NCBI GenBank assembly: GCA_024691045.1
Contig: JAILOC010000107.1
Location: 1 to 11,903, forward strand
Length of the DNA stretch: 11,903 bases
Origin: Lachnospiraceae bacterium
GTDB taxonomy: Bacteria > Bacillota_A > Clostridia > Lachnospirales > Lachnospiraceae
Reading direction: 5' to 3'
Within the stretch, counting starts at the first letter, position 1. Each line of letters starts with the position of its first letter. Of this stretch, positions 1 through 5,933 are shown one piece after another. The translations under genes and the position numbers were made by a program. The notes beneath the pieces were generated by a model. The model had not been told where the DNA came from. It saw only the letters and a list, made by a program, of their open reading frames with translations, and searched no databases.

Positions 1-225
1 AACCGCTCCGGGAGCGCCGACTCCGACACCGATGCAATCAGCCTTGTCAATGCCCTTCTCCCGCATCCTGGCGAGAATACTTTCACATACGTCACCCACA
101 ATGTTCTTGCCCTTGTCGGTTTTGTCCGTGGGGATCTCCCACTTATCCATCAGATTTATCTGATCGTCAAAAAGTCCCAGTTTGACGGTGGTTCCGCCTA
201 TATCTGCTCCAAATACGTATTTCAT
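1..225 (-). CDS. ROK-family glucokinase, N-terminal 75 residues (runs off window edge)
   Basis: This is the N-terminal part of a sugar kinase of the ROK family, most likely an ATP-dependent glucokinase making glucose 6-phosphate in the cytoplasm. Visible are the phosphate-1 (ATP-binding) motif DIGGT at residues 8-12, following MKYVFGA, and the glycine-rich GVGVGAPGAV stretch at residues 66-75, which matches the conserved G-x-G-x-PG region of ROK kinases. The ROK zinc-site cysteines and the rest of the sugar site lie outside the window. The ATG at 223-225 overlaps the hprK stop codon as ATGA, and the purine-rich end of hprK supplies a Shine-Dalgarno (AGAGG, 4 nt before the ATG). The pairing with hprK suggests a role in glucose use and carbon control. 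Family assignment is firm. Glucose, rather than another hexose or N-acetylmannosamine, is inferred. Confidence 0.88.
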   Translation of the reverse strand, partial: MKYVFGADIGGTTVKLGLFDDQINLMDKWEIPTDKTDKGKNIVGDVCESILARMREKGIDKADCIGVGVGAPGAV

Positions 226-1184
226 TTTGCCTCTTCTTCTCCCTCCTCTTCCTCTGCTCTCTTTTTCGCAAGGGAAGCCTGGACTCTCTTATAAAGCTCC
301 TGTGCCGCGTTGTAACCCATCTGCTTCTGGCGGTAGTTGACCGCTGCGGTCTCGCAAATGACCGCAAGGTTACGGCCGGGTCTGACAGGGATGTTGTGGC
401 ATACGACTCTTACCCCGAGGTATTCGGTGAAGTTCTCTTCAAGGCCGAGTCTGTCGTAATCCTTGTCCTTGTTCCAGTCCTCAAGCCTGATGACCAGGTC
501 TACCTGCTGCTGGTCCTTGACGCTCGATGCACCGAACAGAGCCTTCACATCCACGATACCGATACCCCTGAGCTCGATGAAATGCTTGGTTATATCGGGT
601 GCACTTCCGACGAGAAGTGTATCCGAAAGCTTCCTGAGTTCGACCGCATCATCGGTTACAAGACGATGTCCTCTCTTGATAAGCTCGAGTGCCGCCTCGG
701 ATTTACCGATACCGCTCTCGCCCGTTATCAGGACACCTTCACCGTAACAGTCGACCAGAACACCGTGTACGCTTATCATGGGAGCAAGCTGTTCATTCAG
801 CCATCTGATAAGATCCGCGGTAAATCCCGAAGTCGCTTCATTCGTGAGCAGAACGGGAATTCCGTACTTTCTCGCGACATCCATGAAAATGTCGTTTGGC
901 TTGAGGCCCCTGCAAAAGATTATCGCAGGCATCGGATGCTCCAGAAACTTATCGTATGCCTCGTATTTCTGCTCGTCATCCAGCGCATTTTCCATGTAGG
1001 AATACTCAACGTAGCCTATGATCTGGATACGCGCTGGATCGAAATATTCGAAATATCCGGCGATCTGCAGAGCGGGTCTGTTGATATCGGGCTGGGTTAT
1101 GCGGATTCGCGTTACGTCCACTTCGGGAGTGAGGTTCGTAAGGTTCATCCTCTCGATAACTTTTGTCAGTTTGACACTTGCCAT
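222..1184 (-). CDS. hprK: HPr kinase/phosphorylase
   Basis: This is the bifunctional sensor enzyme of Gram-positive carbon catabolite control. It phosphorylates the regulatory serine of the PTS carrier HPr, or removes that phosphate by phosphorolysis. With the start used here it has 320 residues, close to the roughly 310 usual for the family. The N-terminal domain (about 1-130) precedes a kinase core holding His140 in VHGVLV, the Walker A loop GESGIGKS at 155-162, the TDDAVE acidic pair at 177-182, and the family signature ELRGIGIVDVKALFG at 204-218. The ATG at 1182-1184 was chosen over one at 1205 because GAGGA lies 9 nt upstream of it, while the upstream ATG has no Shine-Dalgarno and would extend into trxA. 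The start overlaps the trxA stop by one base (TGATG). The C-terminus is a Glu-rich tail (EEEEGEEEAK). No HPr or CcpA gene is in the window. Confidence 0.95.
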   Translation of the reverse strand: MASVKLTKVIERMNLTNLTPEVDVTRIRITQPDINRPALQIAGYFEYFDPARIQIIGYVEYSYMENALDDEQKYEAYDKFLEHPMPAIIFCRGLKPNDIFMDVARKYGIPVLLTNEATSGFTADLIRWLNEQLAPMISVHGVLVDCYGEGVLITGESGIGKSEAALELIKRGHRLVTDDAVELRKLSDTLLVGSAPDITKHFIELRGIGIVDVKALFGASSVKDQQQVDLVIRLEDWNKDKDYDRLGLEENFTEYLGVRVVCHNIPVRPGRNLAVICETAAVNYRQKQMGYNAAQELYKRVQASLAKKRAEEEEGEEEAK

Positions 1185-1501
1185 CAGATGTTTTCCTCGA
1201 TCCATTTTTTAAACTCGGCGGGGCTTACCGCTCCGACCTGATTTGCTGCGGGCTTTCCGTCCTTGAAGATAATGAAATTCGGAATGCTCATAACATTATA
1301 TTTCTCAGCAACCGCACCGTTATCATCAACGTTGCACTTGCAGACCTTGATCTTGGAACTCATCTCCTCGCCGATCTGATCCACGACCGGTGACATCATT
1401 TTGCAGGGACCGCACCAATCCGCGAAAAAGTCGACGAGTACGGGGAGGGCCGAATCAAGAACTTCCTGTTCAAAATTGCTTGCATTTACTTCAAGTGCCA
1501 T
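1184..1501 (-). CDS. trxA: Thioredoxin
   Basis: This is a small cytoplasmic dithiol oxidoreductase that reduces disulfides in ribonucleotide reductase, peroxiredoxins and other partners, and is itself recharged by thioredoxin reductase. The protein is 105 residues, the normal length for thioredoxin 1. The active site WCGPC is at residues 29-33, preceded by VDFFAD with the buried Asp24 equivalent to E. coli Asp26. The cis-proline is in SIPNF, where Asn replaces the usual Thr. Two extra cysteines occur in VCKCNV. The ATG at 1499-1501 was chosen because AGGAG stands 5 nt upstream. A longer frame starting at 1516 (MKGET...) would begin at an ATG overlapping the trmB stop but lacks that support. 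The gene sits 11 bp after trmB and overlaps hprK by one base. No trxB is visible nearby. Confidence 0.95.
   Translation of the reverse strand: MALEVNASNFEQEVLDSALPVLVDFFADWCGPCKMMSPVVDQIGEEMSSKIKVCKCNVDDNGAVAEKYNVMSIPNFIIFKDGKPAANQVGAVSPAEFKKWIEENI
1194..1198 (-). promoter_or_regulatory. Shine-Dalgarno deciding the hprK start
   Basis: GAGGA on the minus strand lies 9 nt before the ATG at 1184. It sits inside the last codons of trxA. It supports the shorter hprK reading frame (MASVKL...) over the ATG at 1205, whose upstream sequence is A-rich with no GGAG-like element. Confidence 0.6.
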
Positions 1502-1506
1502 AGTTT

Positions 1507-1511
1507 CTCCT
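1507..1511 (-). promoter_or_regulatory. Shine-Dalgarno deciding the trxA start
   Basis: AGGAG on the minus strand with a 5-nt spacer (AAACT) before the ATG at 1501. This is one of the clearest ribosome-binding sites in the window. It argues for the 105-residue product and against the five-residue-longer form starting at 1516. Confidence 0.7.
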
Positions 1512-1512
1512 T

Positions 1513-2160
1513 TCATTTCCTGCTTATAATATATTTACATATCGGATTTCCCATTGAAGAAAATTTCTCTTCATATTCGGTCATCACATTGCCCTCAAGC
1601 AGGGCCGGGTCGGCATGAAGATCGTACGTGATAAGATCCGCTTTCCACTTCGTATCCTCCAGCTGTTCCACTGCCCAGTCAAAAAGAATACGGTTGTCGG
1701 TCTTGAATTCGATCCTTCCGCCGTCAACTAATATCTTATCATATCTTGCCAGGAATTCGCGAGATGGAAGACGTCTTTTTGCATGTCTGTCCTTGGGCCA
1801 TGGATCCGAGAAATTAAGATAGATCCTGTCCACCTCACCGGGTGCGAACACATCCGCGATCATTTCCGCATCCATCCTGACAAAACGTAAGTTGGGCTTG
1901 GGATCTTCCTCCATTTTCTGGACCGCCCTGAGGAGCACGGCGGAGTATTTCTCTATGCCTATGTAATTGATATCGGGATTTAAAAGGGCCAGTTCGTGAA
2001 GGAAACGTCCCTTTCCCATTCCTATCTCTATGCGGATCGGGGCGGGCTTTTCAAACCTTTCAATCCACTTTCCCGCGGTCTGAACAAGTTCGTCCTCGGG
2101 TATCACATATTCGCTTTCCGCTATTCTTTCCCTGCATCCGGGAACATTCTTAAGTCTCAT
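1513..2160 (-). CDS. trmB: tRNA (guanine-N7-)-methyltransferase
   Basis: This enzyme uses S-adenosylmethionine to methylate N7 of guanine 46 in the variable loop of tRNA. The protein has 215 residues, the usual size for bacterial TrmB. The SAM-binding loop EIGMGKG is at about residues 46-52, the second acidic SAM contact is in YIGIEK, and the strongly diagnostic NFSDPWPKDRHAKRRL segment is at about 116-131. A TEYEEKF motif lies near the C-terminus, matching the conserved T-x-Y-E-x-x-F. The ATG overlaps the stop of the upstream carboxypeptidase homologue as ATGA. The nearest GGAAGGAG is about 15 nt away, so translation probably depends on coupling. It is an ordinary housekeeping gene within the ftsH operon. 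Confidence 0.95.
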   Translation of the reverse strand: MRLKNVPGCRERIAESEYVIPEDELVQTAGKWIERFEKPAPIRIEIGMGKGRFLHELALLNPDINYIGIEKYSAVLLRAVQKMEEDPKPNLRFVRMDAEMIADVFAPGEVDRIYLNFSDPWPKDRHAKRRLPSREFLARYDKILVDGGRIEFKTDNRILFDWAVEQLEDTKWKADLITYDLHADPALLEGNVMTEYEEKFSSMGNPICKYIISRK

Positions 2161-3593
2161 TTCGGTTTTCTGAAGCTCCTTCCGGCGAAGATACTCTTCT
2201 TACGCTCTTTTCTGTACTGTCTTCTCCAGTTGGGATGCACCTTTCTGTATTTTCTGTAACGCTTTACGATCAGATATATGACTGCGACGGCGGCTGCAAT
2301 GCATGCACTTATCTTCGCAACCTTGGCGATGTTGATGAAAACGAAGGTCTTGCCGGGCTTTTCCTCCTCGGGCTCTTCCTCAGCGGCTACGGTTCCGAAA
2401 TCATAAGCATCGGAAGGCTCTCCGAACAGTATCGAACACTTCCCCAGATACACGCCTTCATATGAATAGATGATCCTCGCAGCTTCGCTTTCCGGTACGT
2501 TCTCATAAGTGATCCTGCTCGAAAGATCCGTAAATTCCACGGTGAGCGGAAGAACCACATAATCCTTCTTATCAAGTGAGAGCATAGGCCTCGAATCGCC
2601 CATTATATCGGCGGTTCCGTAAGATCCGACTCCGGATCCTATTGTATATGACTTCTCATTTTCGGACGCATTCACCAGTGCAAAATCGGAAAAACCATAG
2701 TTGAAAAGAGAGATCGCATCCTCATATCTTTCATCGCTTCCGTCATCGAGTATGACGACGATCAGCTTCATTCCGTCCTTTTCCGCACCGGCGATAAGGC
2801 AGTATCCCGCCTCCTCGGTATATCCGGTTCTCGCACCGATCAGATACTGATAACCGTAAGAGCCACCGGATGCCATCTTGTTTCCGTTGTGCTCTATGAT
2901 CTCATCCTTCTGGTACTCGGTGGGATAGAGATGGAGGTTTTTCTGGAGCGAGTATTTGCACAAAAGCTCATTATCGAAAAACTCTCTTCCGATCAGAGCC
3001 ATGTCATATGCCGTTGTGTAGTGATCCTCGGAGTGCAGTCCCACGGGGTTGGAAAAGGAAGTCTCCTTACAACCCAGGGATGCGGCTCTTGAATTCATGA
3101 GAGCAACGAACGAATCCCTCGATCCTCCGCCGACATGCTCCGCAAGCGCAAATCCGCATTCCGCGGCGCCCCTTATAAGTATTGCCTGAAGACATTCGCT
3201 GACGGTCAGTGACTCTCCGGGATCTATGGCGATATTTACGAAACCCGGAGGAACATCCCTTACGGCCGCCGTGGAGAATTCCACACGGTCGTCAAGTTTG
3301 CAGGATTCCGCCGCAAGCATGCTCGTCATCACTGCTGTAAGTGCGGCAGGATAGCATTTATCATGGATGTTCTTCGCATACAGGACCGCTCCCGTTGATT
3401 CCTCCATCAGGATAACGCATCTTCCGTTTGTTTCGGGAGCCTTGGGCCAGTTTGCGATCGCCTCGGAAGGAACAACCTCGCCCGCAAGCGCTCTCATCGG
3501 AACCGAAAGCAGCAAAATAATAACAAGAGGCAGAGTAAATACCCCGCCCCCTATTATTCGTATTTTACTGTAAAAGCTGTTCTTCCTGTGCAT
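2157..3593 (-). CDS. S11-family D-Ala-D-Ala carboxypeptidase homologue lacking its catalytic residues (predicted pseudoenzyme)
   Basis: By overall sequence this is a low-molecular-weight penicillin-binding protein of the DacA/DacF (peptidase S11) family, 478 residues. An N-terminal hydrophobic segment (about 13-37, ending RALAG) acts as signal or anchor. The S11 domain follows (about 45-310), then a beta-rich PBP5_C-like region (about 335-395). An acidic linker, a membrane helix (about 424-443) and a basic tail (17 Lys/Arg in the last 35 residues) complete it. Family landmarks are clear: KNIHDKCYPAALTAVMT, FALAEHVGG, NPVGLH and RTGYTEEAGYCLIAGAE. The catalytic positions are not conserved: SxxK is AxxA (Ala84, Ala87), SxN is GAA (142-144) and KTG is RTG (Arg255). 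The frame is intact. Carboxypeptidase activity is therefore unlikely; a structural, peptidoglycan-binding or regulatory role is inferred. It starts 3 bp after the ftsH stop (TGATAAATG) without a visible Shine-Dalgarno, and overlaps trmB by 4 bp. Confidence 0.88.
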   Translation of the reverse strand: MHRKNSFYSKIRIIGGGVFTLPLVIILLLSVPMRALAGEVVPSEAIANWPKAPETNGRCVILMEESTGAVLYAKNIHDKCYPAALTAVMTSMLAAESCKLDDRVEFSTAAVRDVPPGFVNIAIDPGESLTVSECLQAILIRGAAECGFALAEHVGGGSRDSFVALMNSRAASLGCKETSFSNPVGLHSEDHYTTAYDMALIGREFFDNELLCKYSLQKNLHLYPTEYQKDEIIEHNGNKMASGGSYGYQYLIGARTGYTEEAGYCLIAGAEKDGMKLIVVILDDGSDERYEDAISLFNYGFSDFALVNASENEKSYTIGSGVGSYGTADIMGDSRPMLSLDKKDYVVLPLTVEFTDLSSRITYENVPESEAARIIYSYEGVYLGKCSILFGEPSDAYDFGTVAAEEEPEEEKPGKTFVFINIAKVAKISACIAAAVAVIYLIVKRYRKYRKVHPNWRRQYRKERKKSIFAGRSFRKPK

Positions 3594-3596
3594 TTA

Positions 3597-5792
3597 TCAG
3601 ATTGAATGATTCGAAAAGATACCTATATCGGATCCGCCGTCGGGAGGAAGTTCATCTATACCCTTCGCAGCATCCTCCGATGTAACATCTCCGTCCGCGA
3701 CAGTCTCCCCCGCCTTGTCACCGGCTTCAGCTTTGCCGTCGCCATCTGCCGTGGCATCAGCCTTGTCAGCGGAATCGCCGGAAGCATCGTCGGACTTTCC
3801 GGACTTTTCGGACGACTCTTCGTTTTCGGGCTTCTTTACTTCCTCTGCGGGCTCGGGTATTCCCTTCTCCTTGCGGAATATCTGCATGAACTCCTTGCCG
3901 GTGATGGTCTCTTTTTCGATGAGATATGCGGCAAGCTTATCCATGAGCTCACGGTCACCCTTCAGCATCTCCTTGGCCTTTTCATATGCTTTCTTGAGCA
4001 TATTTACGACCTCTTCGTCGATGGCCGCGGCAGTCTGATCGGAACAGTTGAGCGAGGTGCGTCCTTCGAGATACTGGCTCTCAACGGTAGCAAATCCGGC
4101 AAGTCCGAATCTTTCGCTCATACCGAAACGCGTGATCATATTCTTGGCGATCGAGGTAGCCTTCTCTATATCATTGGCAGCGCCGGTCGTGACGTTTCCG
4201 AATACGATCTCCTCAGCGGCACGTCCGCCGAGCGCGGATACTATCATATTCTCAAGCTCTTCCTTGGAATTTAAGTACTTCTCTTCCTCGGGAACCTGCA
4301 TTACATATCCGAGTGCTCCCATGGTCCTGGGAACGATGGTGATCTTCTGGACGGGCTCTGAATTCTTCTGGAGCGCAGTAATGAGCGCGTGACCGACCTC
4401 GTGGTAGGAAACGATCTTTCTTTCCTCGGTGCTCATGATACGGTCCTTCTTTTCCTTGCCTACGAGAACCTGCTCAACGGCATTGAAAAGGTCCTTTTGG
4501 CAGACATATTCCCTGCCTTCCTTGACTGCGTTGATCGCAGCTTCGTTGATCATGTTCGCAAGGTCCGAACCTACGGCACCGCTGGTTGCAAGTGCAATGG
4601 CATCGAGGTCTACGCTCTCATCCATCTTGACGTCCTTGGCGTGGACCTTGAGGATCTCGACTCTTCCCTTAAGATCGGGCTTGTCGACGATGATACGCCT
4701 GTCGAAACGTCCGGGTCTTAAGAGCGCCTTATCAAGTATCTCGGGACGGTTTGTCGCACCGAGTATCAGGATACCCTTTGATGAATCAAATCCGTCCATC
4801 TCGGACAGAAGCTGGTTCAGGGTCTGTTCTCTTTCTTCATTTCCTCCGCCGTACTTGGAATCACGGCTTCTTCCTATCGCATCGATCTCATCAATGAAGA
4901 TGATGCAGGGTGCATTCTTGGTCGCTTCCTTGAACAGATCCCTTACTCTGGATGCACCGACACCGACGTAAAGCTCGATGAAATCGGAACCGGTCAGTGA
5001 AAAGAAGGGAACGTGTGCTTCACCCGCAACAGCCTTGGCAAGAAGGGTCTTACCGGTTCCGGGAGGGCCTACGAGAAGCGCACCCTTGGGAAGTCTTGCG
5101 CCGATGCCCGAATATTTACCCGGATTGTGGAGGAAATCCACGACCTCAACGAGGGATTCCTTCGCTTCGTCCTCACCCGCTACATCCTTGAACGTAACGC
5201 CGGTCTCCTTCTGTACATAAACCTTCGCATTGCTCTTTCCGACGCCCATGGGGCCGCCGCTTCCGCCCATCCTTCTCATAAGGAACGAAGCGAGCAGCCA
5301 GAGAAGGATCACGGGAAGAACGACTCCCACGAATATCTCGGTAAGAAGTCCCGACGAAGAGCTTACGACTCTCTGACCGGATACTCCGTGCGCCTCAAGT
5401 CTCTCCATAAGATTATCCATGGATTCCATGAGCCTTGTGGTATAGACTCTCTCATTCTGGATCTGGATCAGATATGCATACTGCTCAAGCTTGGAGGTGT
5501 CCGCTCCGGGGCTTTCCGTCTCGGGATCCTGTAAGATGGCATCCATCTTAAGAGTTACGGTCAGTTCCGCATTCTCAGCATCAAGCTCGACCGCCTCAAC
5601 CCTGTCCTGCTCGAGATCTTCGAGGAACTCTGTGTATTCCTTGGTCTGGGTAGAACCCCTGCCTCCGAATATCATGTTGTAGAAAAGAAAGATCACAACG
5701 ACGGTGCACAAAGCGGCGAGGATCATCATCCAGGAATTGTTCCTGCCGCCCGTAGGTCTCTTATTATTCTGGTTCTGCTGATTGTTTTCCAA
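3597..5792 (-). CDS. ftsH: ATP-dependent zinc metalloprotease FtsH
   Basis: This is a hexameric membrane AAA+ protease that degrades misassembled membrane proteins and selected cytosolic regulators. It has 731 residues, longer than the roughly 610-660 common in the family. A first membrane helix (about 22-43), an extracytoplasmic domain and a second helix (about 150-172) precede the AAA module. That module holds Walker A GPPGTGKT (242-249), pore loop YVGVG (Tyr where Phe is usual), Walker B IIFIDE (297-302), and the second region of homology ATNRP...RPGRFDR (346-365). The zinc site is HEVGH (464-468) with Asp541 as likely third ligand. A D/E-rich low-complexity tail occupies about residues 645-731. 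The start is TTG: an in-frame TGA lies two codons upstream, and GGAGA sits 8-9 nt before it. It is the first gene of its operon, behind the promoter at 5856-5884. Confidence 0.97.
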   Translation of the reverse strand: MENNQQNQNNKRPTGGRNNSWMMILAALCTVVVIFLFYNMIFGGRGSTQTKEYTEFLEDLEQDRVEAVELDAENAELTVTLKMDAILQDPETESPGADTSKLEQYAYLIQIQNERVYTTRLMESMDNLMERLEAHGVSGQRVVSSSSGLLTEIFVGVVLPVILLWLLASFLMRRMGGSGGPMGVGKSNAKVYVQKETGVTFKDVAGEDEAKESLVEVVDFLHNPGKYSGIGARLPKGALLVGPPGTGKTLLAKAVAGEAHVPFFSLTGSDFIELYVGVGASRVRDLFKEATKNAPCIIFIDEIDAIGRSRDSKYGGGNEEREQTLNQLLSEMDGFDSSKGILILGATNRPEILDKALLRPGRFDRRIIVDKPDLKGRVEILKVHAKDVKMDESVDLDAIALATSGAVGSDLANMINEAAINAVKEGREYVCQKDLFNAVEQVLVGKEKKDRIMSTEERKIVSYHEVGHALITALQKNSEPVQKITIVPRTMGALGYVMQVPEEEKYLNSKEELENMIVSALGGRAAEEIVFGNVTTGAANDIEKATSIAKNMITRFGMSERFGLAGFATVESQYLEGRTSLNCSDQTAAAIDEEVVNMLKKAYEKAKEMLKGDRELMDKLAAYLIEKETITGKEFMQIFRKEKGIPEPAEEVKKPENEESSEKSGKSDDASGDSADKADATADGDGKAEAGDKAGETVADGDVTSEDAAKGIDELPPDGGSDIGIFSNHSI

Positions 5793-5800
5793 AATTCAAA

Positions 5801-5824
5801 TCTCCGTGCCGCGTTCCCGCGACA
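5801..5824 (-). promoter_or_regulatory. ftsH leader: GNRA-loop hairpin adjoining the Shine-Dalgarno
   Basis: On the transcript strand, UGUCGCG-GGAA-CGCGGCA (5824 to 5807) can form a 7-bp stem, with one G-U pair, closed by a GGAA tetraloop of the GNRA class. After a single base comes GGAGA (5805-5801), the ribosome-binding site for the TTG start at 5792. The hairpin is unusually GC-rich compared with the surrounding leader. Whether it affects initiation or RNA stability is inferred. Confidence 0.45.
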
Positions 5825-5855
5825 GCCTAAAAACACTGTATTTACACTATCTTTT

Positions 5856-5884
5856 ACTATATCACACCGCACATAACAAGTAAA
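5856..5884 (-). promoter_or_regulatory. Predicted sigma-A promoter of the ftsH operon
   Basis: Minus strand: -35-like TTTACT (5884-5879), a 17-bp spacer, then -10 TATAGT (5861-5856) preceded by TGA, giving an extended -10 element (TGn). Transcription would begin near 5849, leaving a leader of about 57 nt before the ftsH TTG. The match is 4/6 at -35 and 5/6 at -10 with ideal spacing, in the only sizeable intergenic gap of the window. No CIRCE (HrcA) repeat or CtsR heptamer repeat was seen near it, so heat-shock control by those repressors is not supported. Confidence 0.6.
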
Positions 5885-5909
5885 AATACCGTAAATATGC
5901 TTAAGAAAG

Positions 5910-5933
5910 GTTTAAGGAACAATAACCTTAAAC
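5910..5933 (-). terminator. Weak hairpin, possible terminator after the DUF1846 gene
   Basis: A perfect 8-bp inverted repeat, GTTTAAGG / CCTTAAAC, encloses the 8-nt loop TTATTGTT. The TAA stop of the upstream gene lies within the first arm. The sequence after the stem on the minus strand is CTTTCTTAAG, a poor and interrupted U-tract, and the stem is AT-rich. It may be a weak terminator or an mRNA 3'-end stabiliser. Some readthrough into the ftsH block is likely. Confidence 0.35.

Noticed and set aside
1184..1205. Longer hprK product starting at 1205
   Set aside because: It lacks a Shine-Dalgarno, adds seven residues not expected at the HprK N-terminus, and overlaps trxA by 22 bases, while the ATG at 1184 has GAGGA at good spacing.
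396..1241. A 281-codon open frame on the plus strand antisense to hprK
   Set aside because: It mirrors hprK codon structure, has no Shine-Dalgarno or recognisable domain, and the minus frame has clear HprK motifs. The same applies to plus-strand frames at 3606-4274 (antisense to ftsH) and 9268-9930 (antisense to the exonuclease).
2157..3593. The S11 gene as a pseudogene
   Set aside because: The frame is full length with an intact signal/anchor, domain order and C-terminal helix, and it is coupled on both sides. Only catalytic positions are lost, so a pseudoenzyme fits better than decay.
5837..5846. TGTA-AA-TACA palindrome just downstream of the predicted ftsH transcription start
   Set aside because: The half-sites are only 4 bp in AT-rich DNA and match no repressor consensus I can name with confidence. 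It is too short to call an operator.
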